A DNA stretch of 64,000 nucleotides from assembly GCA_965224515.1 (NCBI GenBank), contig OZ245051.1:868001-932000 (forward strand). Direction: 5' to 3'. Below the pieces are notes generated by a model, which saw only the letters and a list, made by a program, of their open reading frames with translations, ran no database searches and was not told where the DNA came from. A program made the position numbers and the translations under genes. Shown one piece after another: positions 18,214 to 27,128 of the stretch; the stretch's first letter is position 1; each line of letters opens with the position of its first letter. This DNA comes from Sedimenticola_A sp040506425. Its GTDB lineage: Bacteria > Pseudomonadota > Gammaproteobacteria > Chromatiales > Chromatiaceae.

Positions 18214-18732
18214 TCAGGCACCGAGAATACGCATATTCTCGGCAACACGTACAGCATCCCGGTCAGGCCTGGAGGATATCGCTTCAAGCCGCTCGATATA
18301 ACCCGGGGTAAGTTCGTGATGTCGCGCACCTGCGACCACAAACGCCTTGTACCAGTCGAAAGGCTCCAGGCCGGGATCGATCATATCAGGCAGCGCACAG
18401 TAGGTGATCGCGTTCACGCAACCCCGAGACGTCTCCACTTCGACCTGGCGGTCTATGTAACCTCTACCCAGATCTTCCGCTTCATCCAGGGCAGACCGCT
18501 CTTCCCGGAGCAGTGAAAAGATAGCACCCTCCACCAGGTCAACACCTTCACCGGTAAAAAATGCATCGCACTTTGCAGAACCGTCACGGCCTATCTTGTG
18601 AAAGCTCAGGCGGTACCCGGGAAGCGCGCCCCTGCCGAGAACCTGGCAGGAGGGGGTGCGTGCCCGCAACCGGGGCACGCAGAGGTTTGAGCCGTAGGCA
18701 AAATAGAGAATATGCCCAGACGGCGCCTTCAT
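18214..18732 (-). CDS. Gamma-glutamylcyclotransferase family protein
   Basis: The family releases 5-oxoproline from gamma-glutamyl amines or peptides in the cytoplasm. The 172-residue protein has the signature YFAYGSNL near the N-terminus, the GAIFSLLREERSALDEAED segment with the presumed catalytic acid, and the expected length. Its start codon overlaps the stop of the upstream aminotransferase gene (TGATG), so the two are translationally coupled. The link between a cyclotransferase and sugar-nucleotide enzymes is unexplained; the exact substrate is unknown. Confidence 0.85.
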   Translation of the reverse strand: MKAPSGHILYFAYGSNLCVPRLRARTPSCQVLGRGALPGYRLSFHKIGRDGSAKCDAFFTGEGVDLVEGAIFSLLREERSALDEAEDLGRGYIDRQVEVETSRGCVNAITYCALPDMIDPGLEPFDWYKAFVVAGARHHELTPGYIERLEAISSRPDRDAVRVAENMRILGA

Positions 18733-19844
18733 CAGATCCCGGCCACCTGCTCACAGACCCGGTCCACCTGGGACTCAAGCATATCCGGAAAAATAGGCAG
18801 GGAGAGGGTCTCATTACAGAGCCTGTCGACAACAGGCAGATCACCGGGCTTGTAGCCCAGGGACTGATAGATCTCCTGCAGGTGCAGACCGAGTGGATAG
18901 CACTGACTGTTGCCCACCTTGTTCTCGTTCAGCTGCGCCCGCAGCTCATCACGGCGAGGGTGGCGGATGGTGTAGAGATTGAAGGCGTGGCGGCCGGACG
19001 CCGGACGCACAGGCGTCACCAGGTCAAGATCAGCCAGCCGCTGATCGTACCAACCTGCAACCCGAATACGCGCTTCCACGTCAGACTCGAACTTCCTGAG
19101 CTTGATACGCAACAGCGCCGCCTGCACCTCATCGAGACGGCTGTTATAGCCCAATTCATCATGGGTGAAAGGCGCGCTGGCACCGTGATTGCGCAGCTTG
19201 AGCAGACGCGCCTTGACTTCGTCACTGTCGGTGGTGATCAACCCGCCATCGCCATAACAGCCCAGCACCTTGGTGGGATAGAAACTGAAGCAGCCCGTAT
19301 CACCGAGGCTGCCGACCAGGCCATCGCCATGCTTTGCGCCAAACGCCTGGGCGCCATCCTCGATAACGGCCAACTCATGCTCTTCGGCAATGCGCTTTAT
19401 CGCCGTCATGTCAGCCGGGTTACCAAAAATGTGGACAGGCAGAACAGCCCGGGTCTTGTCGCTCACCCTGGCTTCCACGCTGGCGGGATCGATATTGAAG
19501 CTCTGCTCATCGATATCGGCGAATACCGGGGTGGCGCCGACAATTGAGATAGCCTCGGCAGTGGCAAAAAAGGTAAATGGCGAGGTGATCACCTCGTCAC
19601 CTGGACCGATATCGAGAGCGCGCAGAGAAAGCACCAGGGCATCGGTACCGTTGGCCACGGCTATCCCATGGCGCGTACCGACATAATCTGCTGCCTCCTG
19701 CTCGAGGGCACGCACGTTGGGACCCAGTATGAATGCGCCACTGGCACCGATGTCACTGATACTGTCGAACCATTCGTCACGCAGTGATTCGAATTCAGCC
19801 TGAAGGCTCAGGTAGGGGACACCCTGGATGGGGCTGTCTGTCAT
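18732..19844 (-). CDS. DegT/DnrJ/EryC1/StrS aminotransferase (GnnB-like candidate)
   Basis: These PLP enzymes transfer an amino group onto keto-sugar nucleotides. The 370-residue protein has NGTDALVLSLRAL, the PLP-contact VIEDGAQAFGAKH (D163) and the PLP lysine K192 in FSFYPTKVLGCYGDGG, all intact. Together with the adjacent Gfo/Idh/MocA dehydrogenase it resembles GnnA/GnnB of Acidithiobacillus ferrooxidans, which oxidise and aminate the 3-position of UDP-GlcNAc for lipid A, but WbpB/WbpE-type O-antigen sugar enzymes have the same pairing. The family is certain; the substrate is inference. Confidence 0.9.
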   Translation of the reverse strand: MTDSPIQGVPYLSLQAEFESLRDEWFDSISDIGASGAFILGPNVRALEQEAADYVGTRHGIAVANGTDALVLSLRALDIGPGDEVITSPFTFFATAEAISIVGATPVFADIDEQSFNIDPASVEARVSDKTRAVLPVHIFGNPADMTAIKRIAEEHELAVIEDGAQAFGAKHGDGLVGSLGDTGCFSFYPTKVLGCYGDGGLITTDSDEVKARLLKLRNHGASAPFTHDELGYNSRLDEVQAALLRIKLRKFESDVEARIRVAGWYDQRLADLDLVTPVRPASGRHAFNLYTIRHPRRDELRAQLNENKVGNSQCYPLGLHLQEIYQSLGYKPGDLPVVDRLCNETLSLPIFPDMLESQVDRVCEQVAGI

Positions 19845-19915
19845 GGTTAATTCCTGCCAGTTTAATAATTAATAGATTTGGGCCGTTGGGCGTACCCAGC
19901 GCCAGATGCATCACA

Positions 19916-20863
19916 TCAGGAGGCCAAACGCTCCAGGATCTCCGCTTTTACCCGCATTGCCACCTCAAGAGCCTCCTGTCCGGTGTGACCGTCCACAAGG
20001 GGCTTGGTGCCACTCTTCACACAATCAACAAAGGCTGCCAGCTCGGCATCTAGGGGCTTCACCGGCTCAACGTCCAGCTGTTCCACTGCAACCTCTGGCC
20101 ACTCCTCGTCAGGCCTGGGTTTGGGATAGGCGGTCTCGATGCGCTGGGCGATAAAGTCCAGGGATTCGTAGCGGTTCTCTTCAAACACCCTTATACGTCG
20201 CGTCTGCTTCTCGGAGACACGACTGGCGATAACGTTTGCCACGGTACCGTTGGCAAACTCCAGCCGGGCGTTGGCTATATCAACATGGGATGTGAGTACG
20301 GGTGTACCCACTGCCGAGATAGAGGTGATTTCAGACTTAACCAGGGAGAGGATGATATCGATGTCGTGGATCATCAGATCGGAGACCACGTCAACATCGG
20401 TAGCCCGGGCCACAAAACCACCCATGCGGTGGGCTTCGATGAAACGGGGGCGGACGATGCGCCCGGCCAACGCCATGACACCGGCATTGAACCGCTCAAG
20501 ATGACCGATCTGCAGGACCACCCCGGCCTCTTCGGCCAGTCGCACGATCTCGCGACCCTCTTCAACCGTGGAGGCGATGGGCTTCTCCAGCAGCATGTGG
20601 ACGCCGTTTTCCAGAAAAGGACGGGCTTCATCCAGGTGGTGAGAGGTTGGCACCACGACGCTGACAGCATCCACCTTGCCGATCAGCTCCTTGCCGAGTT
20701 CAAAGGCCTCGCATCCCGCCTCTTCCGCCACTCTGCGCGCAACATCCCGGTTGATATCGGCAACACCCACCAGTTCAACATTGGGCATCCGGGAATAGAT
20801 CAGCGCGTGAAAACGCCCAAGATAACCGACACCGACAACGCCTACGCGCAGTTTTTCGCTCAT
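19916..20863 (-). CDS. Gfo/Idh/MocA family sugar-nucleotide dehydrogenase (GnnA-like candidate)
   Basis: NAD(P)-dependent oxidoreductase of 315 residues with an N-terminal Rossmann fold (VGVVGVGYLGRFHALIYS) and the conserved lysine in HMLLEKPIAST, followed by QIGHLERFN and MIHDIDIILSLV of the C-terminal domain. GnnA-type enzymes with the pattern GxGxLGxxHA are often encoded beside lpxA or lpxB. ATG at 20863 is preferred to a TTG at 20884 because GGGTGGA lies just upstream. It precedes the aminotransferase by 71 bases on the same strand, so a two-step oxidation-amination of a sugar nucleotide is likely; the substrate is not determined. Confidence 0.88.
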   Translation of the reverse strand: MSEKLRVGVVGVGYLGRFHALIYSRMPNVELVGVADINRDVARRVAEEAGCEAFELGKELIGKVDAVSVVVPTSHHLDEARPFLENGVHMLLEKPIASTVEEGREIVRLAEEAGVVLQIGHLERFNAGVMALAGRIVRPRFIEAHRMGGFVARATDVDVVSDLMIHDIDIILSLVKSEITSISAVGTPVLTSHVDIANARLEFANGTVANVIASRVSEKQTRRIRVFEENRYESLDFIAQRIETAYPKPRPDEEWPEVAVEQLDVEPVKPLDAELAAFVDCVKSGTKPLVDGHTGQEALEVAMRVKAEILERLAS

Positions 20864-20969
20864 GTTCCACCCGCAATGGTCCAAAAGGGGGGGATTTTAA
20901 ACCATCCCAACAACATGGGCCATGCGGATAATTGAGGGTCAGGGCAGGCTGGCGCCAAAGATGACCGAA

Positions 20970-21119
20970 TCAGTAGTGCAATACAGAAATTTCAGGCGCC
21001 TTGTCAGTGACTGCCTGCATATGAAACGTCAGGGTCACGGCAGTGGCGATACCCACGGCGGCGACAAGAATCAGGAGGATATCCGGCTTGCGATGTCTGT
21101 GATGATAGCTTCTGTACAT
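20970..21119 (-). CDS. Small membrane protein, 49 residues
   Basis: A short gene with a very strong ribosome-binding site (AAGGAGG, eight bases before ATG). The peptide is MYRSYHHRHRKPDI at the start, a single membrane helix (LLILVAAVGIATAVTLTFHM) and a short tail. The His/Arg-rich N-terminus suggests it faces the cytoplasm. I do not recognise a family. It lies upstream of the dehydrogenase gene on the same strand and could be its cotranscribed partner. The strong start signal and the clean hydrophobic segment are the reasons for calling it. Confidence 0.65.
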   Translation of the reverse strand: MYRSYHHRHRKPDILLILVAAVGIATAVTLTFHMQAVTDKAPEISVLHY

Positions 21120-21298
21120 GCTCCCCCTCCTTATGACGTTTTTCAAAGGGAATGGTGGCAAGCGTGGACAATAAGCGGAGTTAAAACCTTGCAGTAGTTC
21201 ACAGGCAGCTAAAAAGATGCCTGCAGATCAAGCAGATATAAATAAAAATGGGATCGGGATCTCAATTTCAACCCCACAGACGCAGTGCTCCATTCGGA

Positions 21299-21742
21299 TC
21301 ACTCGCCTCCGGCGGATTCCTGGAGAAACTTTACAATATCCTGGTGTTTGGCAATTTCAGCCCTTTTCAAGGCACCGTTGCCAGCCGTGTTGGCCAGGTT
21401 TACGTCCGCACCTGCATGGATAAGCGCAGTCACCACATCGAGATGACCAAATGCCGAGGCCTCCATCAGGGCTGAATTTCCGGCGCCATCAACCGCATTG
21501 ACATCAGCACCGGCACCGATCAGTGCGCGCACGGTGCGTACATTGCCATTGAATGCCGCCAGGACCAGAACCGGCCGCCCATTGGCATTTTTCGCGTTGG
21601 CATCTGCCCCCTGTGCGAGAAGATCCGATACCATTCGCTCCAGACCCTGGCTGGCAGCCATCACCAACTGCTGGTTCTGATCAGCGGCATGGATTGTGGA
21701 GGATACGAGTATCAGGATACCGAGCAGTAATCGACGCCACAT
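21299..21742 (-). CDS. Exported ankyrin-repeat protein
   Basis: A 147-residue protein with a signal peptide (MWRRLLLGILILVSSTIHA, cleavage before ADQN) and about four ankyrin repeats (for example GADVNAVDGAGNSALMEASA and GADVNLANTAGNGALKRAEI). Ankyrin repeats are protein-binding scaffolds; export would place it in the periplasm. ATG at 21742 is chosen because AGAGGT precedes it and it begins the signal peptide; longer in-frame starts up to 21847 would bury the signal. Its binding partner is unknown. It heads the minus-strand block and is divergent from apaG. Confidence 0.85.
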   Translation of the reverse strand: MWRRLLLGILILVSSTIHAADQNQQLVMAASQGLERMVSDLLAQGADANAKNANGRPVLVLAAFNGNVRTVRALIGAGADVNAVDGAGNSALMEASAFGHLDVVTALIHAGADVNLANTAGNGALKRAEIAKHQDIVKFLQESAGGE

Positions 21743-21873
21743 CGGAAAACACCTCTTTTTTCTTCCGGTATTCAAAATATCGGCATAAGTCATATTATCT
21801 GAAACTTGCTTTTCATCTGCGCTGACTATAACGTGCGCGCAGTTCACTATCCATACCAGGGCCTGCCATTACC

Positions 21874-22257
21874 ATGCAACAGAACAGCCACAACCAGGTC
21901 AGCGTCGATGTAGAGACAAGCTACATGGCAAACCAGTCCAGTCCGGAGCAGGACCACTATGTCTTCGCCTACACGATCACCATCAGCAACACCGGCGATA
22001 CACCTGCACGCCTGTTGAACCGGCACTGGATCATAACCGACGCCAACGGCCAGACCCAGGAGGTGCATGGAGAGGGCGTAGTGGGCGAGCAGCCCTACCT
22101 GCGCCCCGGCGAGAATTTTCGCTACACCAGCGGCACCTCCCTGGAGACCCCCGTGGGCACCATGCAGGGCAGTTACCAGATGCGCAACGAGGCGGGAGAG
22201 TTTTTCGATGCGCCGATAGCCCCCTTCTCCCTGGCCAGACCAAACAGCCTGAACTGA
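21874..22257 (+). CDS. apaG: ApaG protein
   Basis: ApaG is a small fibronectin-III-like protein (DUF525) linked to cobalt/magnesium phenotypes and neighbouring apaH; its molecular role is not settled. The 127-residue protein has the conserved blocks FAYTITISNTGDTPARLLNRHW, here split over residues 28-50, and GEGVVGEQPYLRPGENFRYTS. The start MQQNSHNQVSVDVET matches the family. In E. coli it follows rsmA and precedes apaH; here a DUF2238 gene lies between apaG and apaH. Confidence 0.95.
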   Translation: MQQNSHNQVSVDVETSYMANQSSPEQDHYVFAYTITISNTGDTPARLLNRHWIITDANGQTQEVHGEGVVGEQPYLRPGENFRYTSGTSLETPVGTMQGSYQMRNEAGEFFDAPIAPFSLARPNSLN

Positions 22258-22273
22258 GCCCACCAAACCGACA

Positions 22274-22903
22274 ATGACATCTCTGCAGACACGTGAACCG
22301 ATCATCCTCCTTGGAGCGGTCAGCCTGTTTCTGCTGTTCAGTGGCCTGGACCCTGTGGCGGATCGCTACACCTGGTTCCTGGAGACTGTTCCGGTCATGA
22401 TCGGCATCGCCATTCTGGTTCCCACAAATCGCGGTTTTCCACTGACTCCACTGCTGTACAGACTGCTGGCGCTTCACGCCCTGGTCCTGATGATCGGCGG
22501 CTACTACACCTACGCGGAAGTCCCCCTGTTCAACTGGCTGCGGGACAGCCTTGAGCTCTCACGCAACCACTATGACCGCATTGGCCACCTGGCCCAGGGA
22601 TTCATCCCGGCCATTCTGGCCAGGGAGATTCTGATACGGCGCTCTCCACTGCAGCCAGGCAAGTGGCTGTTTTTGATCGCAACCAGTATCTGCCTGGCAT
22701 TTTCCGCCTTTTATGAGATGATTGAGTGGTGGACGGCCCTGCTCAGCGAAGAGGCCGCAGATGCATTTCTCGGCACCCAGGGAGACCACTGGGATACCCA
22801 GTGGGATATGTTCCTGGCGCTCATTGGCGCAATCACCTCGCAGCTGCTGTTGAGCCGGCTGCATAACCGCCAGCTGGCCTCCTTTACAGATAAATGCACA
22901 TAA
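22274..22903 (+). CDS. DUF2238 (YjdF-like) membrane protein
   Basis: A 209-residue integral membrane protein with about six hydrophobic segments (LLGAVSLFLLFSGLDPV, VPVMIGIAILVP, LLALHALVLMIGGYYTY, WLFLIATSICLAFSAFYEM, WDMFLALIGAITSQLLL). Family hallmarks are NHYDRIGHLAQGF and FYEMIEWW followed by GDHWDTQWDM. The function of DUF2238 proteins is unknown. It is tightly packed between apaG (16 bases) and apaH (13 bases), which implies one transcript. Confidence 0.88.
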   Translation: MTSLQTREPIILLGAVSLFLLFSGLDPVADRYTWFLETVPVMIGIAILVPTNRGFPLTPLLYRLLALHALVLMIGGYYTYAEVPLFNWLRDSLELSRNHYDRIGHLAQGFIPAILAREILIRRSPLQPGKWLFLIATSICLAFSAFYEMIEWWTALLSEEAADAFLGTQGDHWDTQWDMFLALIGAITSQLLLSRLHNRQLASFTDKCT

Positions 22904-22916
22904 CAATAGGAACAGT

Positions 22917-23753
22917 ATGGCCGTATATGCCATAGGCGATGTACAGGGCTGCTACGACGACCTGCAACGACTGCTTGAACAGATCCGGTTCGACGAGAAA
23001 AGGGACAAACTCTGGTTCGCAGGAGACCTGGTCAACCGCGGCCCGCACTCTCTGAAGGTTCTGCGTTTCGTAAAAGGCCTGGGTAAACGTGCGGTAACCG
23101 TACTCGGCAATCACGACCTCCACCTGCTGGCCATCTCCGAGGGCAACCTCAAGCACAACAGGAAGGACCACACCCTCGACACCGTCCTTAATGCCAGGGA
23201 CAGGGATGAACTGCTCCACTGGCTACGCCACCGCCCACTGATGCACCACAGTAAAAAGCGCAGAATCAGCATGATTCACGCAGGCCTGCCACCTCAGTGG
23301 GACCTGGCTACCGCACAGCGTTGCGCCAGGGAACTCGAAGCGACGCTGCAGGGAGACGGCTTCCATGACTACTGCCAGCAGATGTACGGTAACGAGCCTG
23401 CCTGCTGGGCGGATGAACTTCATGGCATGGAGCGGCTGCGTTTCATCACCAACGCCTTTACCCGTCTGCGCTACTGTGACAGTGAGGGCAACATGGCGCT
23501 GAAGGAGAAGGGCCCTCCCGGTTCACAGGGGCCAGCTCTTCTGCCCTGGTTCGAGATGCCCCGGCGTAGGAGCCGCAATGACCGGATCCTTTTCGGCCAC
23601 TGGTCCACTCTCGGCTACTGCCACGAAGAGAACATATGGGCTCTGGATACCGGCTGCCTCTGGGGAGGCAGACTCACAGCACTGCAACTCCGCAAGAAGA
23701 GAGAGTATGTTCACCATCAGGTAGAGTGTCCTGGTACAGCAAAGACCAAGTAG
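22917..23753 (+). CDS. apaH: Symmetrical diadenosine tetraphosphatase
   Basis: ApaH hydrolyses Ap4A to two ADP and removes NpnN caps from RNA. The 278-residue protein has the metallophosphatase motifs AIGDVQGCYDDL, WFAGDLVNRGPHS, TVLGNHDLHLL, and the histidine in LFGHWSTLGY, then LDTGCLWGGRLTALQL. Length and start MAVYAIGDVQG are typical. It closes the apaG-DUF2238-apaH group and is followed by a hairpin. Confidence 0.97.
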   Translation: MAVYAIGDVQGCYDDLQRLLEQIRFDEKRDKLWFAGDLVNRGPHSLKVLRFVKGLGKRAVTVLGNHDLHLLAISEGNLKHNRKDHTLDTVLNARDRDELLHWLRHRPLMHHSKKRRISMIHAGLPPQWDLATAQRCARELEATLQGDGFHDYCQQMYGNEPACWADELHGMERLRFITNAFTRLRYCDSEGNMALKEKGPPGSQGPALLPWFEMPRRRSRNDRILFGHWSTLGYCHEENIWALDTGCLWGGRLTALQLRKKREYVHHQVECPGTAKTK

Positions 23754-23811
23754 CTGTTCCAGCGGATCATGCAGATCCCGCTTAAAAACCCACCATTTAT
23801 GACTTAAAAAG

Positions 23812-23864
23812 TGTGGCATTTCACCCACCTCTTCGGGTGACATGGCACATGGACGTCTTTTTTT
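23812..23864 (+). terminator. Stem-loop with T run between apaH and the TonB receptor gene
   Basis: A 15-bp stem (23812-23826 with 23835-23849, two mismatches) encloses an 8-base loop and is followed after eight bases by seven T residues. It probably terminates the apaH transcript. Because it also precedes the receptor gene by about 140 bases it could instead be part of that gene's leader. Confidence 0.6.
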
Positions 23865-24001
23865 ACTTCATGCAAAACAACCAAGTCATTGTTATTTATA
23901 GTTATTTACTTTGACTACATGGATATATCACACCTCAGCAAGCCTCCCATTCGCCCCGTTCATCAATAAAATCAGTCCTCTTTCAAAACCCCAGGGTTTC
24001 T

Positions 24002-26260
24002 ATGGCATCGATGGTCAACAGACAGACCTCTGCCACTCAACAGCTGTACGGACTGAAGAATATGAATAAAAGCAGACTTCACTTTGCAATACACATGGCC
24101 TTATCCACAGGCCTTATCGTTGGCAGTAACCAACTGGTTGCAGCTGAAGATCTAGGCATCATCCAGGTGGAATCCACCACCATTGATGACCGCTTCGAGT
24201 CCAAACGCAAGGAAGCATCGAATATTGCTGTTATTGATGGCGAGGAAATCGATGAAGCCCACACAGAGAACATTCAACAGGTACTGCAGAGAATCCCAGG
24301 TATCACCACGGAAGTAACGACCGGAGACTCTCTCAAAATTCACATACGAGGCATAGAAAATCAGCGTTTCATGGGTGAAAAGCCGGGTGTCGCCGTTGTC
24401 ATCGACGGTGTTCCGGTATTTGAACGCACCGGAAAGGTAAATATCGACCTGGATAATATTGAGTCCATCAAGGTGGTTAAGGGCGGTGCCTCTTACCTTT
24501 TCGGTGATGACGCACTTGCAGGTGCCGTCATCATTACAACCAAGCGCGGTGCAAAATATGAGGGTGTAAAACTGACCGGAGAAGCCGGCAGCTACGGCTA
24601 CCGCAAGGGTGTCGCCCGCTTAGGATTCTCAGAAGATGATTTCAACGGCCACATTCAGATTTCACGACGCAAAGGCGATGGATACCATGATGAGGCCGGG
24701 TATAAAACGGACTACATCAACGGAAAACTCCAGTACTACGTAGACGATGTCAGCGATCTCACTTTCGGACTTGAGCAGTCAAAACGAAAGAAAGACAGCC
24801 ACGGTTCAGTCACCGGTGTCACTGCCGCACGTCTCGACCCGAGAAGCACCTCCGATGCCTACAATGATTACACCAGTACTTTTGATGTTGACTTGGCAAA
24901 GTATTTTGTCACCTATTCTCGGGATATTGGCGATACAAGCAATCTGCTTCTAAACGCCTATCGCTTCACTGACGAAACGAAGTTCATCTCCGCCCCCTCA
25001 AAATCGAATCCTGACGAGTACAGGTACGATAACGACTACCAGCAGGTCCAGCAGGGACTGAAGGCTGAATGGCGCAGCGGCGGTGAGAAAATGGCCTGGA
25101 TGGGAGCCGCCGAGATCCGGGACAATCTCTACAAAAACAAGGTTGACTATCGCAGTGCCTACACGCTCCCCTACCCACCATTTACCGCCTACAGCCCAGG
25201 TGATCCGAAAGAGAACAACAGCACCGATGAAAAGGTCTACGCCGCTTACGGTGAAATCAAATACCGTGTCACTGACCCTCTGACCATGACTCTCAACGGA
25301 CGCTATGACCGCATGGAACTGGACTATAAGGACAAGATGTCCGGCTCCACTGACTCAGGCAGCAAAAGCTTTGATGTGACCTCGTGGCGACTCGGCGGCA
25401 ACTATGCCATGTCCGACAACTTCGACTGGTACGCCAATCTCTCCACCGGCTTCCGGGCGCCCAATGTCGAACAGCTTTTCACTGGCGACTACAACACAAG
25501 CGGCACAACCCTGGCCAATCAGGATCTTGAGCCCGAGCGTGCCGTCAATCTGGAACTGGGACTGCGCACCAAAACCCAGGCCATGGGGATGCCACTGGAT
25601 ATAGACCTTGCGGTCTTTCAGATCACCCGCAAGGACTTCATCATGTCCACATCGGGCCAATACACCGGCCCCAGCTCAACAGTCACATCTCAATTTGAAA
25701 ATATCGGCGGCGTGCGTAACCGCGGACTTGAGCTCGCAATAGCCAGCAATGTTTCTCCAAAATGGTCCTGGGATCTCGGCTATACCTTCATCGACGCGAA
25801 ATTTACCGAGTATGACAACTTCAACCTGATGACCTGCGGATTCAGCCCCGCCCCCGGCGTCTGCTCGACCTGGAGCGGCACCACTTTCAACAACACGGGT
25901 AACGTTGTACCCAGGGTACCGAAACACCACCTCAACCTGGCCCTGAACTACCGCCCCACCACCCAGTGGAAGCTCAGCGCGGAGATGGACACCCAATCAA
26001 GCTATTTCGCTGATGAGTTGAACCGGACCAAAATCGATGGGCGTACAGTTTTCAACCTGCTTGCCAATTACGAAGCAAAGAACGCAAATCAGAAATGGTC
26101 ATTCTTCGCCCGCATCGACAACCTGTTCGACAAGACCTACTACAACACGGCTCGTGGCTTCTACGATGGCGACTATGACGGTGATTTCGATGCAGAGGAC
26201 TTATCGATCACTGTAAACCAGGGCCGGACATTTACTGCGGGTCTGAATCTCTCATTCTAA
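24002..26260 (+). CDS. TonB-dependent outer-membrane receptor
   Basis: Receptors of this class import metal complexes or cofactors across the outer membrane using TonB energy. After the N-terminal region (signal peptide from M21: LHFAIHMALSTGLIVGSNQLVA, mature AEDLG) come the TonB-box region (EDLGIIQVESTTI), the plug domain (IQQVLQRIPGITTEVTTGDS, VVIDGVPVFERTG, IKVVKGGASYLFGDDALAGA) and a 22-strand-type barrel ending in aromatic F (FTAGLNLSF). ATG at 24062 is an alternative start that begins the signal peptide directly. It is the first gene of a seven-gene run with its own ExbB, ExbD and TonB. The substrate is unknown; metals are favoured by the neighbours. Confidence 0.93.
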   Translation: MASMVNRQTSATQQLYGLKNMNKSRLHFAIHMALSTGLIVGSNQLVAAEDLGIIQVESTTIDDRFESKRKEASNIAVIDGEEIDEAHTENIQQVLQRIPGITTEVTTGDSLKIHIRGIENQRFMGEKPGVAVVIDGVPVFERTGKVNIDLDNIESIKVVKGGASYLFGDDALAGAVIITTKRGAKYEGVKLTGEAGSYGYRKGVARLGFSEDDFNGHIQISRRKGDGYHDEAGYKTDYINGKLQYYVDDVSDLTFGLEQSKRKKDSHGSVTGVTAARLDPRSTSDAYNDYTSTFDVDLAKYFVTYSRDIGDTSNLLLNAYRFTDETKFISAPSKSNPDEYRYDNDYQQVQQGLKAEWRSGGEKMAWMGAAEIRDNLYKNKVDYRSAYTLPYPPFTAYSPGDPKENNSTDEKVYAAYGEIKYRVTDPLTMTLNGRYDRMELDYKDKMSGSTDSGSKSFDVTSWRLGGNYAMSDNFDWYANLSTGFRAPNVEQLFTGDYNTSGTTLANQDLEPERAVNLELGLRTKTQAMGMPLDIDLAVFQITRKDFIMSTSGQYTGPSSTVTSQFENIGGVRNRGLELAIASNVSPKWSWDLGYTFIDAKFTEYDNFNLMTCGFSPAPGVCSTWSGTTFNNTGNVVPRVPKHHLNLALNYRPTTQWKLSAEMDTQSSYFADELNRTKIDGRTVFNLLANYEAKNANQKWSFFARIDNLFDKTYYNTARGFYDGDYDGDFDAEDLSITVNQGRTFTAGLNLSF

Positions 26261-26318
26261 GCATCAGACAAAGGTCAGCCAGGGAAGGCGATCCTGAATA
26301 GCCCATAGGCGAAGCACA

Positions 26319-27128
26319 ATGAATAAACGGGAACTCACTACAGGTTTCATGCTCATCCTGCTGAGTGGCACGGTGTCTCATGCCGCACAAGCACAAACAA
26401 CCTCAAAAGATGGCACTGCACCCACTCCGCCGGAAAAGCAGATGCAGCACCATCGAGGGCCTAAGCAATTGACACTCGTCGGCTCTGCTGGCGCAGACAT
26501 CAAAATCTGGAAACCAGACTTAAGCACCCTGCCATTAACTGCAAAGATGGATACCATCACCATCCCCTCTACCGGCGTGGACAACTACCACGCAATCGTA
26601 GCGGAGAAGGATTGGGGTGACCTGAAGGAGGCTATTGTTCGCTACGAATATCTTCGCGGCAAACCCAGCAAGCAAAGCCCAACCAGACTGTCTGGCTCAC
26701 AGAAAACCGATTTTGAAGTAGTCCCCGCCCCGATCCCCCGAGGACACTACCGTTACTACTCTGACCAGGAGTGGGGTTTCCTGCTGAGATTCAGAGGCAA
26801 CCCGGTACCTAACCACCCGATTGTCATGGCAACCGCCAACGGCAGTGAAGTAAAAGGCGTAACCGACGGAGAAGGCCTGGTCAGGATGCACATCCCCGAC
26901 GATTTTCCAAATGTCGTTGAGGGCGAGCGTGACAAACGCGGTGCCGAGCTCACAGTGAGTGCTGAACTTGTATCTGAGGGCATCACCTATCAGAGCATGC
27001 TCAGCGCCGAATACCGGGTCAATCAGCAGCATTGGAAGTCTTTCGAAATGGGGCTTCTGGTAGTGGGCCTCGGCATGTTGGCTGGCGGCTATATCGGCCG
27101 TAAGAAAAACAACAAGGGGTCAAAGTAG
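26319..27128 (+). CDS. Exported, C-terminally anchored protein, DUF4198/CbiK-like
   Basis: 269 residues with an N-terminal signal (TTGFMLILLSGTVSHAAQA), a periplasmic body and one C-terminal membrane helix (MGLLVVGLGMLAGGYIG) followed by lysines. The pattern FEVVPAP ... WGFLLRFRGNPVPNHPIVMA ... VTDGEGLVRMHIPDD, an Ig-like strand series ending in a turn with TDGEG, resembles DUF4198 (COG5266), periplasmic proteins tied to nickel/cobalt uptake. A His-rich stretch (MQHHRG) follows the signal. The similarity is remembered pattern, not a search result. The stop abuts the next start, so it is cotranscribed with the polyferredoxin. Confidence 0.65.
   Translation: MNKRELTTGFMLILLSGTVSHAAQAQTTSKDGTAPTPPEKQMQHHRGPKQLTLVGSAGADIKIWKPDLSTLPLTAKMDTITIPSTGVDNYHAIVAEKDWGDLKEAIVRYEYLRGKPSKQSPTRLSGSQKTDFEVVPAPIPRGHYRYYSDQEWGFLLRFRGNPVPNHPIVMATANGSEVKGVTDGEGLVRMHIPDDFPNVVEGERDKRGAELTVSAELVSEGITYQSMLSAEYRVNQQHWKSFEMGLLVVGLGMLAGGYIGRKKNNKGSK

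Noticed and set aside
18561..19547. A 328-codon plus-strand frame opposite the aminotransferase
   Set aside because: Complement of a clear PLP enzyme; no ribosome-binding site and no recognisable domain.
23754..24001. Fur box, nickel-repressor site or cobalamin riboswitch upstream of the TonB receptor
   Set aside because: I looked for the 19-bp Fur palindrome and for the B12 box and saw neither; only the stem-loop was supported.
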